This document shows, in pieces, positions 12,101-22,586 of a stretch of 64,000 nt of DNA. A model generated the notes under the pieces. The model was not told the origin of the DNA, ran no database searches, and worked only from the letters and a program-made list of their open reading frames with translations. Position numbers and translations under genes: made by a program. This DNA is from Callipepla californica brunnescens (taxonomy: Eukaryota > Chordata > Aves > Galliformes > Odontophoridae), in the NCBI GenBank assembly GCA_023055505.1, contig JALIRH010000006.1:21673105-21737104 (forward strand), written 5' to 3'. The first letter of the stretch is position 1. Every line of letters starts with the position of its first letter.

Positions 12101-13330
12101 GCCTGCCTTTGCCCTGTCACCTTTTGGAAGCTTGCAGGAAACAGTCTTCTGTTTATCTAGCTAGGGGAATTTCTCTTTCCCTCATTTCTTGTATAATGCC
12201 ATGAAGTGGCTAATTTCCTTGTAAATCAAATTACTTAACATCAATTCCCCACTCATTCATTCTCAGCCGCATTTATGCACTGTGCCAGAAGGGAAGTAGC
12301 GTGAATCTCATAATACTGCAATATTTCCATGGTACCAGTAGGTCCCCCATCACCATTGGTTTTATCAGGAGCAGAAGACAAAGCAGCAGCACATTTATAA
12401 GAAAGGAACCACAGTGAAGCACCAGGCCTGCCAACCCTTCCCTCCCAGGCAGCAGGAATGGCTTTTCCCTCACACAGCCACCCAGCATCACACTTTGTTG
12501 CTTAACAGAGGGTCTGTAGAGGTGTCTGCTACTGCTGCACATGCAGAGCACCTCCTGAGAGGAAGCATGTTTCTTAACTCCAAGCTGTGGTTGCTCACCG
12601 ATCCCTGAAGGTTAAAAAAAAAAGAACAAACTGCTTTTGTGTGTGAAATGCAAATTCCTGCATATAGTGTTCAGTAGCCGTGATGTGGCGGCCAACCCCT
12701 GCTCTTTGTTGACGCAAACATTGTGCACACACCAACACTGACAGGCCATATCTGACCTATGTTTAATTACAGCACGTTCCACCTTTGCTCTCTGAAATTC
12801 TCCTTTCAAATTAGCCTAAGAATGAGATAACTCAGTAAACAAGTCGGTGTGAGAAAGCATAGCTCCTCATACGTACGTATGTGACACACATAGGCCGTGA
12901 TCCTTGGCAGTAGCACTCCCACAATGCAAACCCAGACTTTCAGGTTTGCCAAGCAAAATGAAGCCGTGCATTATATTCCATTGTATTAAGTATGCGTAAT
13001 AGGTGTATTAAACTCATATTTAATTCATATTTAACTTTCACATAAACTCTACCTATTTCAGGATGTTAAGGTACATCATGGACACGGGTGGCCATGATCC
13101 CGCATGCTGCGATCACAGCCATCTTCGTGGCTGAGCTGACCAGGGCTCGTGTTTCACACCACTTTCGCCACTGCTGAAACGCACTGAGCTCACACCCACT
13201 CTCGGGGCTCTATAAACCTTCAGCAAGCGTCAGTGAAGGTCGGTGGGTGACATAAGATAGGAGGAAGTACTTTCAGAGCAGCCCTCGGAGCTTATGGCTG
13301 AGTTTATTAACGCCAAACACTGAAACACCG
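12101..13330. other. Intergenic DNA upstream of the C1GALT1 promoter
   Basis: No gene was recognised. A 14-bp palindrome CATACGTACGTATG lies at 12868..12881. Composition becomes CpG-rich from about 13300. Confidence 0.65.
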
Positions 13331-13544
13331 TAAAGGAATGCGGCAGCGCGAGGTCCCGAGCGGCGGGAAGAAGGTAACGGGGCCGCCCCACCGCCCGCTG
13401 CTTGCCACGACGCTATTCCCACCCTCAGCAGAGGAAACCGCCAAGGGTTAAATGCGCCTGCCCCTGCCGGCCATGCCCACCGCCGGCGCTCGCCTCCCAA
13501 TCAGCGCTCGGCGGGGCGGCGCCGGCCCCGCCCTCCGCGGTGTC

Positions 13545-13651
13545 CGCGGCGCGGGGTGACGCGCGGGGCGGAGGGATGGTGGCGGCGCGGCCGTGTGGCA
13601 GCGTGGGGGTCGCGCGGGTGGACGCGCGCCGGGCCCCCGGCGGCCGCTGAG
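13545..13651 (+). other. C1GALT1: C1GALT1 non-coding exon 1 (start approximate)
   Basis: The 3' border is set by GCTGAG|GTGAGG, a strong donor, at 13651. The 5' border is inferred from the CCAAT and GC boxes and is uncertain by tens of bases. Direct splicing to the coding exon at 18554 is an inference; extra untranslated exons are possible. The exon contains a short upstream ORF. Confidence 0.6.
13576..13650 (+). promoter_or_regulatory. Upstream ORF in the C1GALT1 leader (24 codons)
   Basis: The ATG at 13576 has a strong context (G at -3, G at +4) and reads MVAARPCGSVGV.. to TGA at 13648..13650, one base before the exon end. If exon 1 joins the exon at 18554, this TGA is in frame with the main ATG and six codons lie between them. 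This would be expected to lower or condition C1GALT1 translation. It applies only if transcription starts upstream of 13576. Confidence 0.5.
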
Positions 13652-13762
13652 GTGAGGGCGGCGCGGCGGAGTCGGGGCGCTCCGAGGGCGGCGCCGCGCG
13701 GCGTGGAGCGCGGCGCGGGGGAGCGGCGCCGGGCCGGGGCCTGGCGGGGCACGGCGGCCTGC

Positions 13763-13784
13763 GGGGCGGGGCGGGGCCGCGGGG
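13763..13784 (+). other. Potential G-quadruplex
   Basis: Four runs of four G (13763, 13768, 13773 and 13781) are separated by loops of 1, 1 and 4 nt, about 110 bp into intron 1 on the transcribed-sense strand. Confidence 0.6.
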
Positions 13785-14703
13785 TGACCTGTTGCTGCGG
13801 GGCTGCGGAGCCCGGCGCCGTCCGCTCGCTCCGGCGGTAAAGGCGCGCGGCGTGTGCGCCGCTCGTGTTTTCCTGGTGAAAATCCATGATGGGATGAGAG
13901 CTTGGGTGATGAGACGTGCCAGACCATCCGGATCTCTGCTGCATTCTGTAGGGTTTTGAAACCGCAGATTCGTTTTTGAGCGTAGGATTGCGTTTCCTCT
14001 TGATGCGGCGTCGGAAAGTTTTACGGGCTGTGTGTGATGGGGCGCGTTAATTACGAGGTGTCCGCCATAAGCGGCTGGCAGAGCGAGGGCAGCGGTTTGT
14101 GCTGTGCTGGAAGGCACATCGCCAGGAGCGCAGAGCAGCGCAGAGATGCAACGGCACCGGTGGGGGAACCGCGGGGGAACCGTGGATCTCATTAGAGGAA
14201 TTAGAGATTAATGGTTGTGCCTTGCCGCGGGACAGCCGTCGCCCCGCTGCCCAGGGTGTGACACGCTGCACGTCAACGGGCTTCCTGGAACAGCTTACAG
14301 GGTTCAGAGGGGTAACTGCCAGCAGAGCGTGGCTCATCTGATGGGATGCAGGAGGGGATGCAGCAGGGGAGCATCTTGTGGCTGTACGGAGCTTCTTACA
14401 GATGCTTAGCGGAGGGACCAAAGGAAGGGAGCAGGGTGGCTTGCAGAGCAACAGTTAGGGGAAAATAGGTGGAAAAGGGTAAAAAAAAGGCCCAGACAAG
14501 TGCAAACAAATGCTGCTCAGTGTGTTTGTGTGGTCATGCTCTATGCCAGATTCCTGCAGCCTGTTCCTTTTAAGCTCCTTCCTGTTAAGCTCCATATCTA
14601 AATGTTCTCCTGGAAGGGAGGACTCTGCATGCATACGCTCATACTGAAGTCTCAGTGCCAGCAGCAGGAATGATACTGTAAGCTGTAGGGGCCACTGTGA
14701 CTG

Positions 14704-14725
14704 GAGAGAGAGAGAGAGAGAGAGG
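14704..14725. repeat. (GA)n microsatellite
   Basis: About eleven GA units in C1GALT1 intron 1. Confidence 0.95.
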
Positions 14726-17700
14726 GTGTAAGTGCCAGCAGCGGGGTTGGTGAGCTGGAGAGGGCAGAGTGTGTGTGTGCTGGCAGGTCTTCCAGGGTGT
14801 GATTGCTGGTGAGCATCAGGCTGGGCTGGCTGGTGAGTAGGACAAGTGGCCTGGGGCCAAGTATGGTGCAACTGGGTGTAGGTACGATGCTAGGGAGATG
14901 AGAGGATCTTTGAGTACGAGGAAATGTGAAGTTTGGAGGCTCATTGGAGCACGTGTGTGAGAGAGGTGACTGGATAGAAAGGGGTCCAGTGGCTGGGCAC
15001 TGGGTAGGCTGAGCATCTGAGGCCGTTTAGTGGGTGGGGGATCTGTGGTGCACCCATGGGGAGCTGGCAGTGCGGGATGAATCAGCAATGGGAGGGGATC
15101 TGTGGGGAGACTGGCAGTTGCCTGGTTGATTGCGTATGTAAGGCTGGTTCCTGCAGAGATCCATGTTGTGCGTCTGCCTGTATTTTGCACCAGCAGACCT
15201 TTGTCCTGCTTGGCCAGAGGAGGGAACAGCATGAGGTGCTTGTGCATGTGTGCCATGCAGCCTCAGCCTTGCTGCTGCCGGGTCTGGCAGCACCCAACAG
15301 GTTAAAGTTACTCTTCCTGCAAGCTGATGATGCAGGAATCTTTGGTTCTCAACGCTTAAATCTGAAGGCAGGCCTCCAGTGACTGCTAAGTTGTGATAGA
15401 GTTTTAAAACCTTTATCGTTTTGGCTGATGTGAATAAGGCTATAAGGCTACTTACATGAGTGTGTAAGTAGATAAAGAGATTTGCTTAAGCTGCCATGAT
15501 GGAGTAATGGAGCACAAGTGTAAGCTTATCATTATAGGGTGGTTTTTTTCTGTTTTTTTTTTTTTCTTTTTTAATTTCATCTCCTTTTGAAGTCAAAAGG
15601 AATGAAGATATAAGTGGGAATAAAAATGGATATCTTTTAGTGACCTAGTTCGTTCTGCACTTACCTTTTCCTGCTCCATGTATCTCGCCCCTTAATAGAT
15701 CCCTTTTTGGAAAAGAGTGGTAACAAGGAAGTGTGAGTGGGAGTTCTTGTCATCAGAAGAACTGCTGTCACTTTCAGTTACTGCTGCTTGGCAAGTTAAA
15801 ATACGCTCCATGTGTCAAATATCAGCAGAGTATTAAAAACCAGAAGAACTGTCCTGTTTGCTGCTGGAGTTTGTGAGTGTGTGGGTACAAATGCACGTAC
15901 ATGGTGGTCCAGTTTGTTGGCATGAGCTGTTCGAGTGATGAACGGATCATTCTAAATCAAAAACTGAATGATAATATTGAACAGTGGAACAGCTTTTTCT
16001 ACTAGAAGCTGCTGCAGCTACTTTGTGTGCATCCATGGATTATTTTTCCCCCTTTTAAATATGCTGAAGGAAGGCATTGTTTTATCCTGGCACTCTCCCT
16101 TTGTGCACTACCAGTTCTGAGGAGACCTTTGTGGTGGTACATGGGACAGTTAAAGCACAGACAGATATTTTTAGTGCAGTAAGTACTTTGCAGAGTCATA
16201 GGCTGCTTCTGCGTGTGGGCTTTTCCTTAAATTGTGGCCAGGGCAGGGTTGGAGGGCACATTGTCTTTGTCCTTTGGTTTTCTTTCCAAGTTTATGGCAT
16301 ATAAGACACAGAAATAAAGCTAGACACATTAGTATGGTAATATATGATTAAAAACTGTACGTTGTGCCAGTCTGTATTAAGGAATTAGAAGTCTTTAACA
16401 GCCACGAGTGTAATTACGTGAATCTGGCACAGCTTTTTGACCTCTTGGTTTTTCTTCTGTGCTTTAAGTTGTGTTTCCAGTTTTGTTTCGTTTTTCTGGC
16501 AGCATGGAAAGAAAGCCGTGTCACACGTTGCAGCCTCTTCCCTCTCAGGTGGGCCAGGTGCTCCTGCAGTCATCCTGCTGGCTTCTGGAGCTGCAGCCCA
16601 ATGGGCACACCTGCTTTCTGTCCTCTGCTTTCTGATCCCGAGAGGTCAGAGGGGCAGGAAGCAGCATTCAGAGCAGGTGCTGCTGCAAAGTGAGCTTGTT
16701 CTGCAGGAAGCTCTTCACAGCATGTGAGGGAAGCAGGTGTGGGCTGGATGGGTTGTGCCGGTGGCAGCAGCACTTTGACCAGTGCTTTGCAGAGGGAATT
16801 CAGCCTGTGATGAACATGGATACCTTTGCTTAGAAGCAGCTGTGTGCATGGGGCCCTTGGTAAGACTTGGCAGCGTCAGCTTTGTGGTCATCGCCATGTT
16901 CTGCCCTACTGACGTTTGCAGTTGTAATGATGTAGATGAAATGCATTACGGACAGCAGAATACCAACCTGAAATACCGTTTTTGCTGTAGTACTGACAGG
17001 TATCCAATAACCTTTTTAGAGGACTGTCCCAACTTTAAGATGCACAGAACAGAGGTCTCATTTTGGGGCTGACCTGCTGTGTTAGGAAAGCAGCAGCTGG
17101 AGGTAAATTCAAAGCAACCCGAATTGCACAGCGTGGGAATGGTAAGGTACCCTTGTAGCCAGGTCCACTGCAGTGTGAGGGAGCACTGCAACATTCCTGT
17201 TCCCTAATAGTTTCTGCCTTTGCTACTGTCTGTTTGCCTCGGACACACGTTTGCAGTCCGGACCTTGTGCATCCTGAGATCTCTTCCCCTAACTCTCCTG
17301 TACACCAGTAGTTCGCTGTTCTCCCTCCTTGTGGTTGTTTTTCTTTGTGCTGTGGAGACGTTGATGTCACAGGCAGGCTGAAGGGTTTTGTAATAGAACG
17401 TCTGAGCAGCTGATCAGTACGAAGTACTGCTCCTTTTAAATCCTACCCTGCTGCTCTGTGCCTTCCATCACCTTTTTTTGGCTCCCCACTGACTACACTG
17501 GTTTCTGTCCCTTGATGTTAGGAATGATGCTAATGGAGGGAATGCTGTCAGCTCGTTTGTAAGGTTCTGGCTTGTCTCTAATATATATTTAGCTGTCCAT
17601 GTTTCTGTGGTTTAGTCATGACTTATTTGATCACATCTCAACCCCTTTCAAAGATGGAAAGGCCTCAGGCCTCCGTGGCCTGGAATTGGTCTGCAGGTGC

Positions 17701-18553
17701 TTAATGCACATAAATCAGTGGTTGATTTGGATGTAAAAAGCTCATTTTGTGTAGGCATAGATCTTGACTTCGTTTAACATTACTACAACCCTAAGCCAAG
17801 TCCATTTCTTTTTGAGAAGCATGGACGTGGCCAAAGCTTAGGTTTTACATGACTGGAGTACATGCTTTTTGATGTGTAGGAGTGGCCTTGGGGCCGATAT
17901 GCTTACCAAGTGCCTTCTAAAAGACTTCTTCTGGAAGTCTGTCCTCAGCACGTTTAAAAGAGGAAGGAAAACTGCCCTGCTTTGAGATTAGAACAGATTT
18001 ACAAGTGTTCAGTGTCTGCTTGTATTTGACATCTGTTTACGAATCCCTGTGATTTTCTAACTGCTGAAGTACATCTCATGCTCACACGATATCTCGACCT
18101 GTAGATTGCCTTGGGTCATCGTCTCTTAGTTTGCTAAGACTCAGGTATTACAGTTTTAAGCACAGTTTTCTGTGCTTAAAAGAGAAGTGAATGTGTATTA
18201 CCATGTTGCAGTTAAGATATTGTGCCTTAAAGCATTCCTGTGCAAATGCTGTATCAGTATGGTTAAAGAGGTGCTTTCTGTTGTATGTTCTGCCTGTCCT
18301 TCGTAATTTCCAGCTAGGCAGTGCACAGCTGGCCTTTAGCCCTAAATACATGCATCTGTACATTTTATGTCACTGTTTGCATTGCTCTTGTACTTAGAAT
18401 GCCATGCAAACCCAGGGGGTCTGGATCAGAGTTAGATTTGAGATTTTTGCTTTAAGATGTTTCATCCTTGATTTCTTTCTGTGTGTTAGATCTGAGTCAC
18501 GTGTTGTGTTAAGCTGCTTCTGTCTTCACGTATTTTCCGTTTGTTTCTGACAG

Positions 18554-18793
18554 TGTGTTACCTTCGGGAAATGGCCTCTTCGAAGTCTTTGATGAACCTT
18601 CTGACCTTCAGTTTTGGATCTGCGATAGGATTTTTTCTATGCTATCTCCTGTTTAGCATGATACTAGAAGAACAGGTTGAGATCCAACCTCGTATTCTTC
18701 ACAACGATCCACATGGCCAACACTCAGTAGATACTGATAACAATCAGCTGCAAGGGCAAATGAATTTCAATGCAGACTCTGGACAGCACAGAG
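18554..18793 (+). CDS. C1GALT1: C1GALT1 first coding exon (coding from 18571)
   Basis: The acceptor TTTCTGACAG ends at 18553 and 17 untranslated bases precede the ATG. The exon encodes the cytosolic tail, the membrane anchor and the stem to ..[10 protein letters not shown], 74 codons plus one base, and its donor is CAGAG|GTATTT. Confidence 0.96.
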
Positions 18794-21700
18794 GTATTTA
18801 GTTGCACCTGATTTATTATATAATAAGTACCTTTTTCATGCACCACAAACTGCCAAGTATTTGTATGAATCATTTTCTTTCTGTTTGACAGTGTTCAGGT
18901 TACATCTAAATAATTTTGTTCTCCTGAGGTTTACTGAATGGTGATTTTCTTTGTTGATGTTACACTCATAATTTTTGCACTTTCCTTGGAGCCTTTGCTA
19001 GGTAGGTATTTTTGTTAGCATCAGAGATGTGATGGAATTGCTTTTCAGCTTTAAGGGGATAGTTGTGGACCATTTCTAACATCTGATCTAACCTCTCAAT
19101 AAACCTAAAAGGAAAAAAAAGAAGGATGGGTGCCTCCCTGGGCCCTCTTTGCCTTGCTGATTGCATGGCAGTCCACAAGACTCACTGCTGTTCTCAGTTA
19201 GAAACAGAGGAATTCTGTTGCACTTTGAGTTTAATTTTTTAAGAAGGTAGACCCTTCTGATATTTCAGGCACACTTCTACATTTGACCCATCTAATTACG
19301 ACTTCATTCTGAATCCTAAATTGCACTGTGATGCATTTACTTCACAAGGCATTAATAAGTAATTTATTATCTAAAGGTACTTAAACTGTAAGCTTTGTAA
19401 GAAAAGTTTGCCAATGTTTTGCTTGTAGTCATAAAAAACTGTTGCAAAGAAAACTGATCTGTTCTTGGTAAGGTTGAACTGTAATATTTAGAGTGTTTGG
19501 GGAGAGCTTGCTCTCCTGTATGTATTACTGCTCACTCAAATCTAACGTTTGGGAATTCTCTTTCTTTTTTTTTCAGATGAGAATAAAAACGTTGCAGATG
19601 GACTCTATCAGAAGGTGAAAATACTTTGTTGGGTCATGACTGGACCTCAAAATCTAGAGAAGAAAGCTAGACATGTTAAAGCCACCTGGGCCCAACGTTG
19701 CAATAAGATACTTTTTATGAGCTCTGAGGAAAATAAAGACTTCCCAACGGTGGGCTTAGAAACTAAAGAAGGCAGGGACCAACTTTACTGGAAGACTATA
19801 AAAGCTTTTCAGTATGTGTATGACCATTATTTTGATGATGCTGATTGGTTCATGAAAGCAGATGATGATACGTATGTTGTACTGGACAATTTAAGATGGC
19901 TTCTTTCAAAATACAGTCCTGAGCAACCAATATACTTTGGAAGAAGGTTTAAGCCTTACGTGAAACAGGGCTACATGAGTGGAGGAGCGGGGTATGTTCT
20001 AAGCAAAGAAGCTCTGAAAAGATTTGTTACTGCTTTTAAAACCAACAAATGCTCTCATAGTTCCTCTATTGAAGACCTAGCGCTAGGAAAGTGCATGGAG
20101 ATCATTAATGTAGAAGCAGGAGATTCTAGGGATACAAGTGGTAGGGAAACCTTTCATCCCTTTGTTCCAGAACATCTCTTAATCAGAGGATACCTACCAA
20201 AAACATTCTGGTACTGGAATTACAATTACTACCCTGCTGTAGAGGTAAGTAGGAATTTGGCACACATTCCACAACGTATGTCTTACCATGATCTGACAGT
20301 TGAATGGCAGCTAAATGTATTTTAGAAGAGAAAATTTGGTTGTGTCATTGTTAGATACACTTGTGTTAAATACAGTAATCATCAGCTAAACCTTATGCTA
20401 AGAGATGAATGTTCTGAAAGAGCTGGTCAGTCTTGAGTTACTGTTACTATTTTCCTGTGCTGTGCAGACAGCAAGAAATAATGAAATTTTCAGAGGTTTG
20501 ACTGGTGTCATCACTACTGTGTTGCTAGCAAGTTTACTTGCAGAGTTACCGTTCTGTTTTGTAGTACAATGTCACTGTCTGCTCCAATCTCAACGACTGC
20601 TGTGCAATAGGAAGCAAGTTTACTGAGGTTCATTGCAAAGCAGTGTTTTAAAAAAAATAATAGTTGTTTCTTATGCTTTCATCATCAGCTTCCTTATCCT
20701 TCAGACTGTTTTTATCTTACAGTTTTTATTTTCATAGAATCACAGAATCCTTAGAGGTGGAAGGGACCTCTGAGGGCCACCTAGCCCAACACCCCTGCGA
20801 TGAACAGGGGCACCACAGCTAGGTCAGGTTGCCCAGGGCGTGGTCCTGCCTTGCCTTGAAATGAAAGTCTCCAGGGACAGATCATCAACCACATCACTAG
20901 GCAGCCTGTTCCAGTGCCTCATCACCCTGACTGTAAAAGATTTTATCCTTATATGTAACCTAAATCTCCCCTTTTTGACCTTCAAACCATTTCCCCTTGT
21001 TCTGTCACCACAGACCCTGCTAAAAAGTCTGTCCCCATCTTTCCTGTAGCTCCCTTTTAGATACTGAAAGGCCACTCTCAGGTCACCTCTCAGCATTCTC
21101 TTCTCCATGCTGAACAGCCCCAGCTCTCAGCCTGTCCTCATAGGAGAGGTGTTCCATCCCTGTCTCTCCTGTACTGAGGACTCCTTATCTGGGCACAGTA
21201 CTCCAGGTGAGGCCTCACTAGCACGGAGCAGAGAGGCGGGAGCACCTCCCTCACCCTGCTGCCACACTTCTTTGGATGCAGCCCAGGATACAGCTGGCTT
21301 TCTGGGCTGCAGGACTGGACTCACATCCAGCTGACCCCAGGTCTTTTCTGACAGCGCTGCGCTCAATCCTTCAATCCATCAGTTTGTATTGGTAATGAGG
21401 GTTGCCTTGACCCAGGTGCGAGACCTTGCACTTGGTTTTGTTGAGCCTCATGAGGTTCACCTGGGCCCGCTGCTCAGCCTGTCTAGGTCCCTCTGGATGG
21501 CATCCCATCCCTCGGGTGTGTTGGCTGCACTCCACAGCTTGGTGTCATCAGCAAAGTTGCTGACAGTGCACTTGACCCCACTGTCGATGTCACTGATGAA
21601 GATATGAATGATTATCAGCCCCAGCACTGACTGCTCGGGGACACCACTTGTACCTCATTTTGGTCGACTCCTCTTAAATGAAGTTTCCATCATGAGTTTT

Positions 21701-22586
21701 AGTTTTGCTCAACCATTTGAACTTTCATGGAAAAAATAGTCATTTTTCATTTAGATTTTTGGATATCTTCATTTATCACACACTCATAGGGTTACGGTAA
21801 GTAATCTCTGCAAGCTGAGCTGACGCTAGTTAAAAACATTGTAAAAATGCTCCTCAAAATGCTTAGTAATGGCAATGAAATTAATGATCTGAAATCAAAT
21901 AATGCTTCCAAACTGTGTAGGGCACTGACAGCTTTACCAGTCTGTGCAGTGCCTGAACGCACACGTGTGCTTCTTTGTCCCGTTCCCTCTGAATGAAAGA
22001 TGGCACGAGTAACAAGCGTGTGTTGATTCATATATAAGTGCATTGTACTTCTACCTGCATGCTGCTGCCTGCTTCCTTTTTATGAAGTATGTAAAACTAA
22101 GAAATGCCCTCTGGTGTTAAGTGCAGGTAGCAAGTTTCTCCACTGGCTTGATTACAGAGGCCAAGGGCTGTCCATTTCTGTGTTAGCAAAGATGCTTTGG
22201 CAAATGCTTCTGATGGATCCATTGCCTGATGCTAAGCTTTGAAATAAATACATGAATGATGGAAGTGATTTATTTTCTTTTTCCGCGAAGTCAGAGGTGT
22301 GTTTGAATGCTTCGTATGGTATCTTTAATCAGCTCTGGAATTGCTGCTGATGATTTTGACTTGTTTTGTGTTTTAGGGCCCTGGATGCTGCTCCGACCTT
22401 GCAGTTTCATTTCACTATGTGGATTCCATGACTATGTATCACTTGGAGTATTTGGTTTATCATCTCCGGCCGTATGGGTATTCGTATCGGTACAATCCCG
22501 ATTCAGCAAAGAGTCTGGAGGAGCACAACCAACACGGAGCGCTAGAGGATAATCTAAAGCTAAAGCAGAAAACCTCTGAGGATTAA
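18571..22586 (+). CDS. C1GALT1: C1GALT1, core 1 beta-1,3-galactosyltransferase: exons 18571..18793, 19577..20244 and 22377..22586
   Basis: C1GALT1 transfers galactose from UDP-Gal to GalNAc-alpha-Ser/Thr, forming the core 1 (T antigen) base of mucin-type O-glycans. It is a Golgi type II membrane enzyme of family GT31 that needs the chaperone Cosmc. The three coding exons give 366 residues, close to the human 363. Residues 1-7 are cytosolic, about 8-32 form the signal anchor ([19 protein letters not shown]), then a stem and the catalytic domain. Visible motifs are [24 protein letters not shown], the metal-binding DDD at 170-172 (KADDDTYV), [33 protein letters not shown] and [26 protein letters not shown]. 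The start is MASSKSL at 18571, with G at -3 and +4. Phases agree: the first exon ends after one base of Asp, the second ends after Glu. Confidence 0.98.
18794..19576 (+). other. C1GALT1 intron 2
   Basis: Intron of 783 bp without recognised features, ending in a pyrimidine-rich tract and CAG. Confidence 0.85.
19577..20244 (+). CDS. C1GALT1: C1GALT1 second coding exon (main catalytic exon)
   Basis: The acceptor TTTTTTTTTCAG is followed by (G)ATGAGAATAAAAAC, coding DENKN. The 668-nt exon holds most of the GT31 domain including DDD, and ends YYPAVE|GTAAGT. The frame stays open for 27 codons past the donor, so intron retention would give a truncated enzyme. Confidence 0.97.
20245..22376 (+). other. 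C1GALT1 intron 3
   Basis: Intron of 2.1 kb dominated by an antisense CR1 copy (20733..21660). The rest shows nothing recognisable. Confidence 0.8.
20733..21660 (-). mobile_element. CR1 LINE, 5'-truncated, about 0.93 kb, antisense in C1GALT1 intron 3
   Basis: The left end CATAGAATCACAGAATC is the reverse complement of the octamer tail of CR1. The body continues GGAAGGGACCTCTGAGGG, the GCCTGTTCCAGTGCCTCATC block, TTCCCCTTGTTCTGTCACC and CAGCCTGTCTAGGTCCCTCT, in CR1 order read on the minus strand. The minus frame 20824..21108 keeps a recognisable end-of-ORF2 peptide ([20 protein letters not shown]) but has no intact reverse transcriptase. Confidence 0.93.
22377..22586 (+). CDS. C1GALT1: C1GALT1 last coding exon
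   Basis: The acceptor TTGTGTTTTAG ends at 22376. The exon reads [20 protein letters not shown], then [17 protein letters not shown] and a charged, poorly conserved tail ending KTSED before TAA at 22584..22586: 69 residues. Confidence 0.97.
   Translation, partial: GPGCCSDLAVSFHYVDSMTMYHLEYLVYHLRPYGYSYRYNPDSAKSLEEHNQHGALEDNLKLKQKTSED

Larger units (their letters stand above)
13330..13860 (+). promoter_or_regulatory. C1GALT1: C1GALT1 CpG-island promoter
   Basis: A dense CpG island with a CCAAT box at 13497..13501 and GC boxes around 13511..13517 and 13563..13570. No TATA box was seen. It lies upstream of a strong exon 1 donor on the plus strand, so transcription probably starts around 13540-13575. 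It contains long GC-rich open frames on both strands, which are compositional. Confidence 0.85.
13652..18553 (+). other. C1GALT1 intron 1
   Basis: Intron of about 4.9 kb. The first kilobase is GC-rich promoter-proximal sequence with a (GA)n tract at 14704..14725. No CR1 copy or additional exon was recognised. Confidence 0.6.

Noticed and set aside
13425..14192. Long minus-strand open frame (255 codons) over the C1GALT1 CpG island
   Set aside because: Composition is Arg/Ala/Pro from CpG-rich DNA, with overlapping open frames on both strands; expected by chance in such DNA.
14455..15382. Several 70-146-codon frames in C1GALT1 intron 1
   Set aside because: Overlapping frames on both strands containing simple repeats, with no recognisable protein family.
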